Assembly (NCBI GenBank): GCA_019096065.1
Contig: JAGUCH010000004.1
Coordinates: forward strand, 3,348,001-3,412,000
DNA from: Paracyclopina nana
Taxonomy: Eukaryota > Arthropoda > Copepoda > Cyclopoida > Cyclopettidae
DNA length: 64,000 bases
Reading direction: 5' to 3'
This document shows positions 31,988 to 42,628 of the stretch, one piece after another. Every line of letters begins with the position of its first letter. The stretch's first letter is position 1. Under the pieces are notes generated by a model. It ran no database searches. It was not told the origin of the DNA and was given only the letters and a program-made list of their open reading frames with translations. The position numbers were made by a program, and so were the translations under genes.

Positions 31988-34111
31988 TCAGCCATTGGAA
32001 CTGTCAGAATGATGAGTGAGGTTGACAATGCCATCATGGTCATTCTGCTGACCACCACCGCTGCCAGCACTGCTTGAACCCGATGCATTGGCCCCTGTGC
32101 TTGAGCCACCTCCCATGGGGAGCTGTATGTCGAGCATCACTTCCTTTTTCACGTTATGCACTCGGTTCAGGTGGGAGTACAGCGAGTTCTGACTAGCGTA
32201 CTGCTTGTTGCACTGTGGGCAGATCACGTACGTGTTCTGGCTGCGAAAGTGCACATCTTTGATGTGCCGCTTGAGACTCATCTCGTGAAAATCCTTGTTG
32301 CAATACGGACAGCTCTTGCGCGCGGCCGATTTCTTGTCACTGCCACCGCCGCCACCGCTGCCTCCCGTTGAGCCACCCGCAGGAGTCGACCCGTTGTTTT
32401 TAGGCGGGGTCGGAGTCGACGGAGAGTTGATGTGGCCACCATGGTTGGTTGGGGTCAGCATCCCTGCAGACGAGGGCGTGCCAACGCTAGTGCTTGGCGA
32501 ATCGTGGTGGTGCTGTTGGTGTTGCTGTTGAGCGGGCGTAAGGTCCTGCGGCTCTTCCTTGTGCATTTCGTTCTGATCCCCAAGGTGGTGTTGGTGTTGC
32601 TGTTGTTGATCCTCGTCATCATCATTCATTTCATGATGGTGAATCAAGTGCTGTTGCTGCTGTTGGTGGTGATGCAAATGCTGATGATGCTGTTGCTGTT
32701 GTTGTTGCTGCTGCTGCTGCTGCTGTTGTTGGTGATGGTGCTGAGGTAAATGCGCATGCAAGTGGTGGGACGTTGGCACAAGGATCCCCGCGTGGCTGCT
32801 GACATTGACAGATGTCACAATTCCAGAGGATGTGACAACTCCGGAGGAAGCCAGCGAGGCCTCCACCATTCGAACGGTTCCACCAGAGCGGTCTTCCACT
32901 GCCACCAGTGTCTGACCACCAGAGCCCGAGCCCTCAGGGTCAGGGGAGAACATGAAGTGCGGCGAGATACCTTGAGGCATGGCTGCTGACAGCGAGGCCA
33001 GGTCCCCCTCGTGTGAGGACATGAGCTCTTGGACATTCACTCCAGAGGATGGCACGTCCTCCTGTGAGGACAGTATGGCCATGGGCTCAGACTTGATCTC
33101 GACGTCATTCGACGAAGAATGCCCTCCCAGCTCTTTAGCCAGCTGGAGCTGGTTGCGAAGGATCGACTGGGGCGAGAGTGGGCCCGCATTCGCATACTTG
33201 GGCCGTTTCGCCTGCGAAACGTAGACAAACGACTCCTGCCTTGAGTTGGAGGCACTTCGTGCTTGCTTTGGCGATTGGTGCGCCGGCGGGGCTGACGAGG
33301 TCACGACGCGGCCTTGCTGTGATCCCCCGATGCCGACGCAAGACGTGTTCACGTCTGGTGGGATGTACGGACTGCGAGGTAGGAGATTCTCGAAGTTTGT
33401 CATCGATGGGAGCATGCCTTGGGCCATGCCCACGGTTTTGTCGATGAGCCCCCCTCGGTTCATCATGGGTGACTGCTGCTGCATGCCATGCTGAAGGTTT
33501 TGCTGCTGTTGCTGCTGCTGTTGTTGCGGCTGTTGCTGCTGCTGCTGTTGCTGGTTCAATTGCGTCGGCGTGGGCGGCATCGAGATGGGCGACAGTGTCT
33601 CGCAGAGGCCCTTGATTTTGAGCCTCTCAGCTATCTTAAGGAAGGTGGGGAGTGAGTCCTGGCTCATGTGCACCTGGCCGAAGTAGATGAAGTCGATGAG
33701 AGCATTGAGGTCCTGAGGCTTGACATCTTGCAGCATGATGACCGGGTGCTGCCACGGCCCCATGGACTTAAGTATGGCGTGGAAGTAAGTGGAGCAAGCG
33801 CTCAAAATGACGCGGTGGGCTTTCACCGAATGGCCCTCGGTGGTGAGAGTGACATCCGTGAAATACTCGTTGTCTCGTAAATGTCTGAAGGACTCGGCAT
33901 ACTTCTTCTCGAATTCGTTCCAACGAAGGCAATAGTTGTCGCTCCCGCCGCCCATGAGGTGTGGCTCGCCACCGCCCATGGGCAACTGTGAGTTGGCACT
34001 GAGACAGGCCGGTGGTGGTGATGGCCCACCCTGGGGCCCACCATTGGAGGTCAAGAGGCCGCCGGTGGCGGCCGCACTCAGCTCGTACAGATAAGAGACG
34101 GTGCGGTCCAT
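31988..34111 (-). CDS. BTB-C2H2 zinc-finger transcription factor (TTK group)
   Basis: 707 residues in one exon. A BTB/POZ domain of the arthropod TTK type spans ~57-170: YCLRWNEFEKKYAESFRHLRD, then KAHRVILSACSTYFHAIL and HPVIMLQDV. The middle is low-complexity, with Gln-rich runs (~195-215) and a long Gln/His region (~465-555). Two C2H2 fingers sit at ~605-660 (CPYCNKDFHEMSLKRHIKDVH and CPQCNKQYASQNSLYSHLNRVH). The layout matches the broad/abrupt/lola/tramtrack class, which regulate development and axon guidance by binding DNA and dimerising through BTB. I do not assign an orthologue. In broad or lola relatives alternative finger exons are common, but only one pair is visible here. Confidence 0.85.
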   Translation of the reverse strand: MDRTVSYLYELSAAATGGLLTSNGGPQGGPSPPPACLSANSQLPMGGGEPHLMGGGSDNYCLRWNEFEKKYAESFRHLRDNEYFTDVTLTTEGHSVKAHRVILSACSTYFHAILKSMGPWQHPVIMLQDVKPQDLNALIDFIYFGQVHMSQDSLPTFLKIAERLKIKGLCETLSPISMPPTPTQLNQQQQQQQQPQQQQQQQQQNLQHGMQQQSPMMNRGGLIDKTVGMAQGMLPSMTNFENLLPRSPYIPPDVNTSCVGIGGSQQGRVVTSSAPPAHQSPKQARSASNSRQESFVYVSQAKRPKYANAGPLSPQSILRNQLQLAKELGGHSSSNDVEIKSEPMAILSSQEDVPSSGVNVQELMSSHEGDLASLSAAMPQGISPHFMFSPDPEGSGSGGQTLVAVEDRSGGTVRMVEASLASSGVVTSSGIVTSVNVSSHAGILVPTSHHLHAHLPQHHHQQQQQQQQQQQQQQHHQHLHHHQQQQQHLIHHHEMNDDDEDQQQQHQHHLGDQNEMHKEEPQDLTPAQQQHQQHHHDSPSTSVGTPSSAGMLTPTNHGGHINSPSTPTPPKNNGSTPAGGSTGGSGGGGGSDKKSAARKSCPYCNKDFHEMSLKRHIKDVHFRSQNTYVICPQCNKQYASQNSLYSHLNRVHNVKKEVMLDIQLPMGGGSSTGANASGSSSAGSGGGQQNDHDGIVNLTHHSDSSNG

Positions 34112-34894
34112 GCTTGTGTCAGAATATTGCGAGGAGGGTCCTCTAGAATTCTCAAGAGGCCCTACATGTTACACAAATCACGGAATTATCAATTCGGAGC
34201 TTCGAAAGTGAAACGGTGAATGGACAGCAGCTCAGGAATGAACAGACTCTAGGGCCGCCGAGGAGAGACGAGGCTGGCCTGTGAAGTAGCACACGGATCG
34301 AATCACTCACACCAACGAGCGACACTCTAAAAAAAATGACAAAACTGTGTTGCCATTTGGCGGAAAATCAACTACAGGGCGAGGCTTCAAAAATTACTTG
34401 CGAGAGATTTGAACAATCTAGTGTTCAATGAATGCAGAAAATTAAGCAACACTATATGTGTCCACCGATTGTTTAGCCTGAGTATTAGTAAACAAGTTTG
34501 CCACGTGAGCTGAGGATGGGCCGTGATTTCCCCTCCCTCCCACTCCACTGAGATTGCTTACTGCCCGAGGGGGAGAAAAGAATGTGAGAAAAGGGGCGAG
34601 AGGAGCCAAACAGCGATGGTAGCTGTTTACAATTTTTTAGGCATGAATTATCGAACCTTATTCTAATATTTTGCTTAGTTTGAGGCTTACATGATGCAAT
34701 TGATTGAATTCTTAGACTTCATTAAACATGCAAAAGTACTACGCTATGGCGAAACCTTAAAGATTCCAGGATACTCGCACAAAATGCGACCTTGCATTGC
34801 ATTGACTTACTTCCGACGCTTCATTTTGACGATAAAAACAAAAACACACTAAAACAGTGCTGCTCACGTGGGTCGCTGTAAAACTTTGCGAAAA
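34112..34894. promoter_or_regulatory. Divergent upstream region of the BTB factor and Peter Pan
   Basis: The two genes point away from each other. The left half should hold 5' UTR and promoter of the BTB gene, the right end that of Peter Pan. No clear TATA box at a useful distance; a GGGGAGAAAAG-type purine run lies near 34.57 kb. No gene seen. Confidence 0.45.
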
Positions 34895-36337
34895 ATGGCC
34901 CGAAAGCGTAAGGGACGTGCAGTGAAGAAAAACGCTCACCGACCAGGTCACGGTGAAGAAGAGGACGAGAAAGTGAAGGCTCCGCACTCATTTGTTGTCC
35001 CGTTGGGCAAAACCGGTAAATGCGTGAAAGAGCTGACTGCGGATTTCCGCAGAGTCATGGAGCCCTTCACAGCCTCCAACATCAAGGCTCGCCCAAGCAA
35101 TGTCATCAAAGACTATGTCCACGTGGCTGGTGTTTTGAACGTATCGCACTTGATTGGGTTCACCAAAACCGATTTGGGCCCCTACCTGAAATTAGCCAGA
35201 CTACCTCGCGGACCTACACTAACTTTTAGGATCACTGAGTACGTCATGGCTAGGGATGTCAGGTCAGCCCTTAAGCGCCAAGTCACCTATGACAAGCAGT
35301 TCCTTCACCACCCTTTGCTTATCATGAACGGGTTCTCTGGAGAATCGAGAGATCTGCAACTCACCTCTTCCATGTTTCAAAACATGTTTCCCTCCATCAA
35401 CGTGGCCAAAGTCAAGCTGAACACAATTAAGAGGTGTGTGCTCATCAATAGAGACGATGCAACCGGTGATATTGAGTTCAGGCACTACACCATAAAAATT
35501 GTGCCTGTTGGGCTTTCGAAGGGCATCAAGAAAATCGCCACCGGTAAAATCCCCAACTTGGGAAGGTACGAGGACATGAGCGAATTTCTCAATAGCAAAG
35601 GAGCCATGACTTCCGACTCTGAGGGAGAGGACGACGAAACGTCCAAGGTTACCTTGCCGCAAGCTGTATCTGCTAGAGGTAACTTGCCCCAAGAACAATC
35701 TGCTGTGAGGCTAGTTGAACTAGGCCCAAGAATCACCATGAAATTGATCAAAATTGAGGAGGGTCTATTTGACGGGGACGTTCTATACCATAGTCTGGTG
35801 GCTAAAACTGAGGAAGAAAAGAAAGCAATCAGGATTGCTAGAGAGAAGCGAAACAAGGAGAAAGAGAAGAGACGCAAGGAGCAAGACATGAATGTAAAGA
35901 AGAAGCTGAAAGACAAGAAGGATCACAAAGACAAGTCTTTGGCTGGCATGCAGAAGAAGCTGAGAAATGTCGAAGACTTGCCTAAAGGTTTTGAGGGCTA
36001 CAAAGCCAGGAACCCTGAGGAGATGGAAGAAGATGATGATGATGATGAAGAGTGGTATAGGAAGGAAGTTGGGGCTGAGCCAGACAAAGACCTTTTCGAC
36101 GGTGCCTCATCGCGAAAACGAACGTCCAACTTTAGAGACAATCGCTTCAAAAAGAAGCGCAAAGTTAGCGAAAGCGCAGCTGGAAAAGGCAAAACTTTCC
36201 ATGGTGGTTCACAAGGTGCGAAATCGCCTGCTGGAAGGCCCAAGTTCAAAATATCGCTGAATAAAAAGCCTACGGGCAAGAACTCGAGGAGGCCATCTTC
36301 AAAACCAGCGCAAAAGTTTAAAAGGAAAGGCAAATAA
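34895..36337 (+). CDS. ppan: Peter Pan / SSF1, Brix-domain ribosome biogenesis factor
   Basis: 480 residues from the ATG at 34895 (AAAAATGG context). The start is basic (MARKRKGRAVKK), then the Brix domain covers ~25-270: PHSFVVPLGKTGKCVKEL, RRVMEPFTASNIKARPSNV, and a family-typical GPTLTFRITEY. The C-terminal third is highly charged with coiled-coil and Lys-rich nucleolar-type sequence. Ssf1/Ppan acts in the nucleolus on early pre-60S particles, in 27S pre-rRNA processing; the fly gene is named for larvae that fail to grow. An AATAAA overlaps the stop codon (36333-36338), and MBLAC1 begins 27 nt after it. Confidence 0.96.
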   Translation: MARKRKGRAVKKNAHRPGHGEEEDEKVKAPHSFVVPLGKTGKCVKELTADFRRVMEPFTASNIKARPSNVIKDYVHVAGVLNVSHLIGFTKTDLGPYLKLARLPRGPTLTFRITEYVMARDVRSALKRQVTYDKQFLHHPLLIMNGFSGESRDLQLTSSMFQNMFPSINVAKVKLNTIKRCVLINRDDATGDIEFRHYTIKIVPVGLSKGIKKIATGKIPNLGRYEDMSEFLNSKGAMTSDSEGEDDETSKVTLPQAVSARGNLPQEQSAVRLVELGPRITMKLIKIEEGLFDGDVLYHSLVAKTEEEKKAIRIAREKRNKEKEKRRKEQDMNVKKKLKDKKDHKDKSLAGMQKKLRNVEDLPKGFEGYKARNPEEMEEDDDDDEEWYRKEVGAEPDKDLFDGASSRKRTSNFRDNRFKKKRKVSESAAGKGKTFHGGSQGAKSPAGRPKFKISLNKKPTGKNSRRPSSKPAQKFKRKGK

Positions 36338-36364
36338 ACACACTATGTTTCACCCTGTTTCAGA

Positions 36365-36967
36365 ATGTCTGCTTCCCTTTCTGTCCTTTTTGAGGGGTAC
36401 TCCAAGCTTGACCTTGACAAAGCTGTGATGCAAGCCAACTCCTCTTGTACCTTCATCCAAAGTAGAGGTATCAACATTATTATTGACACCATGACTCCTT
36501 GGGATAAGGAGAAAATTGTTGATGCTTTGGCAAGCCCACACAAAATTGATCCTGGTGATGTCAACTTTGTGATTTCAACGCACGGACATTCTGACCATAT
36601 TGGGAATAACAATTTGTTTCTTAACGCCATTCACATTGTGGGTCAGAGTGTGTCCAAAAGAGATGAGTATTACCTCGATGCATTCAAAGAGGGCAAATAT
36701 GACATTACAGATGAAGTTCAAGTCTTCTTCACACCAGGTCACACATTAGATAGTGTCAGTGTCAAAGTGCTCACTCCGAAGGGAACCATCATTGTGGCTG
36801 GTGATCTTTTTGAGTGTGAGCAAGACTTGCACGATGACTCAATTTGGCTGAATGCTGGCAGTGAAGATGCAGAAAAACAAAGAGCTAACAGAAAAGTGTG
36901 TTTAGAAATGGCTGATTTTGTTATACCTGGGCACGGCAAAATGTTCGCCGTGCGCGATTTGGCTTAA
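36365..36967 (+). CDS. MBLAC1: MBLAC1-type metallo-beta-lactamase-fold hydrolase
   Basis: 200 residues, a compact metallo-beta-lactamase fold. Zinc-ligand motifs are clear: STHGHSDHIGN (HxHxDH), FTPGHTLDSVS, VAGDLF and the last His in VIPGHGKMF. Length and motif spacing fit MBLAC1, reported as an endonuclease that matures replication-dependent histone pre-mRNAs. The gene follows Peter Pan on the same strand with only 27 nt between stop and start. The start codon is preceded by CACCCTGTTTCAGA, which looks like a 3' splice site ending one base before the ATG. Confidence 0.88.
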   Translation: MSASLSVLFEGYSKLDLDKAVMQANSSCTFIQSRGINIIIDTMTPWDKEKIVDALASPHKIDPGDVNFVISTHGHSDHIGNNNLFLNAIHIVGQSVSKRDEYYLDAFKEGKYDITDEVQVFFTPGHTLDSVSVKVLTPKGTIIVAGDLFECEQDLHDDSIWLNAGSEDAEKQRANRKVCLEMADFVIPGHGKMFAVRDLA

Positions 36968-37105
36968 AATGCAACATTCGGCTCATTTTTGATAAAATAA
37001 GAATTGAGGCAAAAAAATTAATTCTTTGCCTTTCAATGAAAAGTTGAACCTTATGCTCGACAAAGGTTGAGTGAGTGCTTATAAATATGTCTTGTTATTC
37101 AATGC

Positions 37106-40100
37106 TGATATAATGTGACGATCTAATAAGGTAGATCCGGATCCGTAAAGGAATCACAATATCAAACAGGTGCCAACAGGGGCAAGCTAAGGAGCGTAGA
37201 TGTGTCCAAGCGACTAAGTCGCATACTACGGATAGTGATCCAATATGGGAAGCAACAGAGCTAATGATCGTCCTCTAGCGATAAGACAATGATCGACAAT
37301 GATCGTGTATTTTCATCTTCGTGTAAACTATATATACTCGAAGTAAGGCGTGTGTTTACGCGTGATCATGCTTACGTAAGAGGAGGATATAACAGTCCCT
37401 CCCAGATGCAAGCAGAGAGTAGCATCGAGAAATAAAAAAGAAGATGAATCAATTCAAGTAATCAAGGGAGCCATAGGAAAAATTTCGTGAAGCATAAGCA
37501 AAAACTCGAGTAAAAACTATGACTATTGATGGGAAGTCTTCTCAGCATTTGCAGATGAGTCATGTAGAAAAAACACAGTAACAGGGATGCATAAGCACAA
37601 AAAAGTGGAAAAACTACATGTGACTAAGTGTGGGGAGTCTCATCCCTACAGATGAGCAAATGTGGGAAGATGATCATTAGCAAGTAGTACAACAAATGTG
37701 TTGACATGAAACATCATGAAAGGAGCTAATTGATCAATGAAGTTCCAGTTTTGGAACATAAAAGGCAACAGGGCCATAAATCACAAAAAACAGTGACAGG
37801 GTCACAGTGGCATATCAGCAATTTTTGAAGGCCAAATTGGGTTTGCATACAGTTGAAATGGCCATGAGAAAAATAGTGAAAGAGGCTACAGTGGAATGGG
37901 AGAAATTACAGCAGCCTTTTGCAAAGGGATCATAACTGTAGATTCAAAGTAGATTGTGCGGGCCAGTTTGCTATAGAAAAGAGCCCGTTGTTTAAAGTCA
38001 GCGTTGAAGTCATGTGAATGCTTCTTTGCCACCAGATCAGAAGTGAAAGGTTCCAAACCAGGTAGCTTTCTTGGGGAGATGTAGCACCTGTCAATTTATC
38101 CTCAAGCTGCTTGAGATCGTAAAAAAAAAACTGATCTGTGAGTTGAGGGTAGGTCTCAAAGGCATCTCAAAGTAGGTGAGAGCTGTACCGAGCTCATACT
38201 GTAGACGTGAGAAAGTTGCCTTGAGGTCAGCAAGTGCCATGGCAAAGTCATTGGCAGTAGGCTTCTTCACCGGGCCGGAAAAAATTGGTTCCAAGTTAGG
38301 AATAGGGCCATTTGGGACATCCAACGGTGAAATTGCAGAAGTCTGTTGAGTGGGAGTTTCTTCTGATGCAGCGGTGGCAGTGTAAGTAGTTGGACCAGAA
38401 ATTGGTTGTTCCTCCATGATGATATGGTGGCTTTAAGTTACTCAAAATCCAAGCAAAAATTGGGCATAAGCAACAATATTTTGCGATGAACTCAAGTAAA
38501 CTTAAGTGAGCACTACCACATGAGGGAGAAAAACCAGTATCAGAAGGTGTTGTAGTTGTCGTGATGTGGTGGCAGGACCAAGTTCAGGTAATCAGGATTT
38601 TCAGCAAAGTCAATTAAAATATAATAACGTTTGCGAAAAAACCCTAAATTAGAACTGAAGCGACGCCATGAAATAATGTGACGATCTAATAAGGTAGATC
38701 CGGATCCGTAAAGGAATCACAATATCAAACAGGTGCCAACAGGGGCAAGCTAAGGAGCGTAGATGTGTCCAAGCGACTAAGTCGCATACTACGGATAGTG
38801 ATCCAATATGGGAAGCAACAGAGCTAATGATCGTCCTCTAGCGATAAGACAATGATCGACAATGATCGTGTATTTTCATCTTCGTGTAAACTATATATAC
38901 TCGAAGTAAGGCGTGTGTTTACGCGTGATCATGCTTACGTAAGAGGAGGATATAACAGTCCCTCCCAGATGCAAGCAGAGAGTAGCATCGAGAAATAAAA
39001 AAGAAGATGAATCAATTCAAGTAATCAAGGGAGCCATAGGAAAAATTTCGTGAAGCATAAGCAAAAACTCGAGTAAAAACTATGACTATTGATGGGAAGT
39101 CTTCTCAGCATTTGCAGATGAGTCATGTAGAAAAAACACAGTAACAGGGATGCATAAGCACAAAAAAGTGGAAAAACTACATGTGACTAAGTGTGGGGAG
39201 TCTCATCCCTACAGATGAGCAAATGTGGGAAGATGATCATTAGCAAGTAGTACAACAAATGTGTTGACATGAAACATCATGAAAGGAGCTAATTGATCAA
39301 TGAAGTTCCAGTTTTGGAACATAAAAGGCAACAGGGCCATAAATCACAAAAAACAGTGACAGGGTCACAGTGGCATATCAGCAATTTTTGAAGGCCAAAT
39401 TGGGTTTGCATACAGTTGAAATGGCCATGAGAAAAATAGTGAAAGAGGCTACAGTGGAATGGGAGAAATTACAGCAGCCTTTTGCAAAGGGATCATAACT
39501 GTAGATTCAAAGTAGATTGTGCGGGCCAGTTTGCTATAGAAAAGAGCCCGTTGTTTAAAGTCAGCGTTGAAGTCATGTGAATGCTTCTTTGCCACCAGAT
39601 CAGAAGTGAAAGGTTCCAAACCAGGTAGCTTTCTTGGGGAGATGTAGCACCTGTCAATTTATCCTCAAGCTGCTTGAGATCGTAAAAAAAAAAACTGATC
39701 TGTGAGTTGAGGGTAGGTCTCAAAGGCATCTCAAAGTAGGTGAGAGCTGTACCGAGCTCATACTGTAGACGTGAGAAAGTTGCCTTGAGGTCAGCAAGTG
39801 CCATGGCAAAGTCATTGGCAGTAGGCTTCTTCACCGGGCCGGAAAAAATTGGTTCCAAGTTAGGAATAGGGCCATTTGGGACATCCAACGGTGAAATTGC
39901 AGAAGTCTGTTGAGTGGGAGTTTCTTCTGATGCAGCGGTGGCAGTGTAAGTAGTTGGACCAGAAATTGGTTGTTCCTCCATGATGATATGGTGGCTTTAA
40001 GTTACTCAAAATCCAAGCAAAAATTGGGCATAAGCAACAATATTTTGCGATGAACTCAAGTAAACTTAAGTGAGCACTACCACATGAGGGAGAAAAACCA

Positions 40101-40521
40101 GTATCAGAAGGTGTTGTAGTTGTCGTGATGTGGTGGCAGGACCAAGTTCAGGTAATCAGGATTTTCAGCAAAGTCAATTAAAATATAATAACGTTTGCGA
40201 AAAAACCCTAAATTAGAACTGAAGCGACGCCATGAAATAATGTGACGATCTAATAAGGTAGATCCGGATCCGTAAAGGAATCACAATATCAAACAGGTGC
40301 CAACAGGGGCAAGCTAAGGAGCGTAGATGTGTCCAAGCGACTAAGTCGCATACTACGGATAGTGATCCAATATGGGAAGCAACAGAGCTAATGATCGTCC
40401 TCTAGCGATAAGACAATGATCGACAATGATCGTGTATTTTCATCTTCGTGTAAACTATATATACTCGAAGTAAGGCGTGTGTTTACGCGTGATCGTGCTT
40501 ACGTAAGAGGAGGATATAACA
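37106..40521 (-). mobile_element. Short non-autonomous LTR element with three LTRs in tandem
   Basis: Structure: LTR (37106-37394), internal (37395-38668), LTR (38669-38957), internal (38958-40232), LTR (40233-40521). Each LTR is 289 bp, reading TGTTATATCC on the minus strand, and the copies are almost identical. The whole block is flanked by AATGC (37101-37105 and 40522-40526), a 5-bp target duplication. On the minus strand TGGCGTCGCTTC abuts the 5' LTR as primer site and TGGGAGGGAC abuts the next LTR as polypurine tract. The internal part codes for at most a small gag-like protein and has no enzymes, so it is of the TRIM/LARD kind and must depend on another element. Insertion was recent, and the extra unit probably arose by unequal recombination between LTRs. 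Confidence 0.9.
39493..39981 (-). CDS. Small gag-like frame of the non-autonomous LTR element
   Basis: 162 residues with a Thr/Pro-rich start (MEEQPISGPTTYTATAASEE) and a helical second half. There is no zinc knuckle. The near-identical partner in the other internal copy has a shorter frame (38091-38417) because that copy carries about one break. I recognise no family beyond its gag position. Confidence 0.4.
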   Translation of the reverse strand: MEEQPISGPTTYTATAASEETPTQQTSAISPLDVPNGPIPNLEPIFSGPVKKPTANDFAMALADLKATFSRLQYELGTALTYFEMPLRPTLNSQISFFFYDLKQLEDKLTGATSPQESYLVWNLSLLIWWQRSIHMTSTLTLNNGLFSIANWPAQSTLNLQL

Positions 40522-40753
40522 AATGCTTTTTTCAATCAATCACTTTGGCCGCTAAATAATGGCCCTCAATCAAGGCGCTCCTTAAATTCATATTGCAGCG
40601 GAGGTGCTCTGATAGGCATAAACATTAATTGCTCAGGTGAAACACAGCCCTTATTTTCTACCTTATTGCGTGATTTTGATGCAAGGCAGTGTGATTTACG
40701 TTCACTTTTCGCCCAACCTTTCATAACAAAGTCCAATCTAAAAATTGGAAATA

Positions 40754-41713
40754 ATGGCAACTGTGAAGAATCTCTTTTCTGAGATGATGAAAACCTTGCC
40801 TCCTGAAAGACTGATCAACTATGAAGATTTGTCTCCATTTGACAAGAGCCTGGCTCAGAAATTTCAAGCAGCCAAGCAGAGCAAGGACCCAGTACTCATT
40901 AGAAAGGCCATAAATGATTTTTTGGTATATAGCTTTTTAATAAGGTGGTTGTCAATATTCAGCTACTTAATACATTAGGTGGTCAATGGAAACGAAGTCT
41001 ATCCCAATATTTTTATTGGCAGCAAAAAAACGATCCAGGTACTTATTTTCAACAACTGTTGAATACATTCTATTAAAGAAAAGAGGGATTTTTAGTCTAA
41101 AGACTGGCTGAAAGAGAACAAAATAACTCATATCATCAATGTGGGCCATGGCAGCTCTTCAGACCAATATTGTCCAAATGAAGAGCCCTTGAAGGGTAAT
41201 TTTTCAAAGTTTTGTCAGGAATCAACAAATATATAATTCTTTCAGAAATGGGAATCACTTACCATGGTTTTTCTTTGAGTGACTACATTGATGGCAATTT
41301 TGATCACAACCACGCCAATGCAATCAAAACTATCAATGATTTGATGGAATCAATCATGGCGCAAGTGAGTAGCCGCTGTTTTGAAGTCATTCCCAAATAA
41401 TTAATTGGCTCATAAATGATTTTATCAGCGTCATAGGCTACTGGTGACCTGCTTTGCAGGCATATCAAGGTCCGCCACTGTAGTGCTTTGCTACCTAATC
41501 AGCAAGAAGCAAACATCTGCATTTGAGGCGCTCAAGATGCTGAGACAAGCCCGAGATGTGTTTCCAAGCAAACAGCAACTGATTTATGTCGCAAGGCTTC
41601 ATAATGACACTTTTGGCCATGAAGCCATTGATGTCATTGATGATGACTTGGCCATTGATGGAATGAGGGCCATCTTAAAAAATTTTGATGCGCCGACTGA
41701 AGAATCTCCTTAA
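40754..41713 (+). CDS. Dual-specificity phosphatase with an atypical active site
   Basis: Five exons: 40754-40924, 40979-41038, 41096-41195, 41246-41364 and 41429-41713; all GT-AG, total 244 residues. After an unusual ~57-residue N-terminal helix region comes a DSP domain: VYPNIFIGSKKTI, then THIINVGHG, SLSDYIDGNF (general-acid Asp region), and the loop LLVTCFAGISRSATV followed by YLISKKQTSAFEAL. The catalytic Cys and Arg of Cx5R are present, but the His normally before the Cys (HCxxGxSRS) is Thr. The family removes phosphate from Ser/Thr and Tyr, often on MAP kinases. Loss of the His should raise the Cys pKa and may weaken catalysis. No MAPK-binding rhodanese domain is present, so it belongs to the small atypical DUSPs. 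Confidence 0.85.
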
Positions 41714-41928
41714 GTTTCTTATGCATCATTGTGATTAATTGTTAGCTGTACTCATTTTTAAACAAAGGTCATCAATATTCTAGGAATTTTTGTGCCGTTA
41801 AATGCGTAAGCTGCTTCGATAGTGGCGACTTCTACGATAAAGGCAAGAGCATTTAAGGCTTTATCACACCGATATGTGATTGCACAATCAGCGCGTTTTC
41901 CATGAATAAAGTTCGTCGTTAGTTAATC

Positions 41929-42601
41929 ATGTCCGTTGCAAGTTACGATGAGTGTATCAGAACTTTGACACATCCCTCATCTAACAGCCAAGTTATTCAG
42001 CACTTCACTGCATCGCCCAAAATTGAGGAACTGCAAGAATCGTATGCTCAAAGATTGGCAACCTTTGAAAATTGGCCCTCTGGGCTGCCCATGGATCCGG
42101 AAGTATTAGCTCAATCTGGGCTCTATTACACAGGTAACTTAGCTTATGAAGTCCAAAAAAATATGCCTTCATTTCAATTTCTAAGGTTTGAATGACAGCT
42201 GCATTTGCTGCTTTTGTGAGGGGGGGTTGAAAAATTGGGAGCCAAAGGATGATCCATGGGTGGAACATGCTCTTTGGTATCCTAGTTGTCCTTTCATCAC
42301 TGAACACAAGGGAAGTGAGTTCATAAGCAAAGTCAGAGAAAGTAGATTCACCCAAGAGTTTCTGAACACTGAAACATCACAGCCACAAAGCATTCCAAGC
42401 CAGGCAGGATTGCAAGAGGATACCAACCAAAAGGAGTTTGCTCCGGAAAGCAAGTGCATCATTTGCTATGAAAACGAATCCTCCGTGATATTCATTCCTT
42501 GTGGCCATTTCAATACTTGCGGCTTTTGTGCCATCCAATTTACAGTGTGTCCAACTTGCAGATCCACCATAACTGATCTTGTGCGCCCCAAGACAAGATA
42601 A
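41929..42601 (+). CDS. Inhibitor-of-apoptosis protein with one BIR and a RING
   Basis: Two exons, 41929-42133 and 42186-42601, with a 52-nt GT-AG intron, giving 206 residues. The BIR domain (~43-112) shows RLATFENWP, then GLYYTGLND joined across the intron, CCFCEGGL, DDPWVEHALWYPSCPF. A C3HC4 RING ends the protein: CIICYENESSVIFIPCGH, CGFC and CPTC. This is the layout of the small BIRC7/ML-IAP and insect IAP1-type proteins: the BIR binds caspases or IAP antagonists, and the RING is a ubiquitin E3 that targets them. It has a single BIR, whereas fly Diap1 has two. A decayed partial copy follows. Confidence 0.93.
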
Positions 42602-42628
42602 AGTAGCCTTCAAACAAAGTGCATAGCA

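Noticed and set aside
32432-32749. Val/Leu-rich plus-strand frame opposite the BTB factor
   Set aside because: It is the complement of the Gln/His repeat region; the apparent hydrophobicity is an artefact of CAG/CAC repeats.
37106-40521. Two independent insertions side by side
   Set aside because: Only one pair of AATGC target duplications flanks the whole block, and neighbouring units share the middle LTR.
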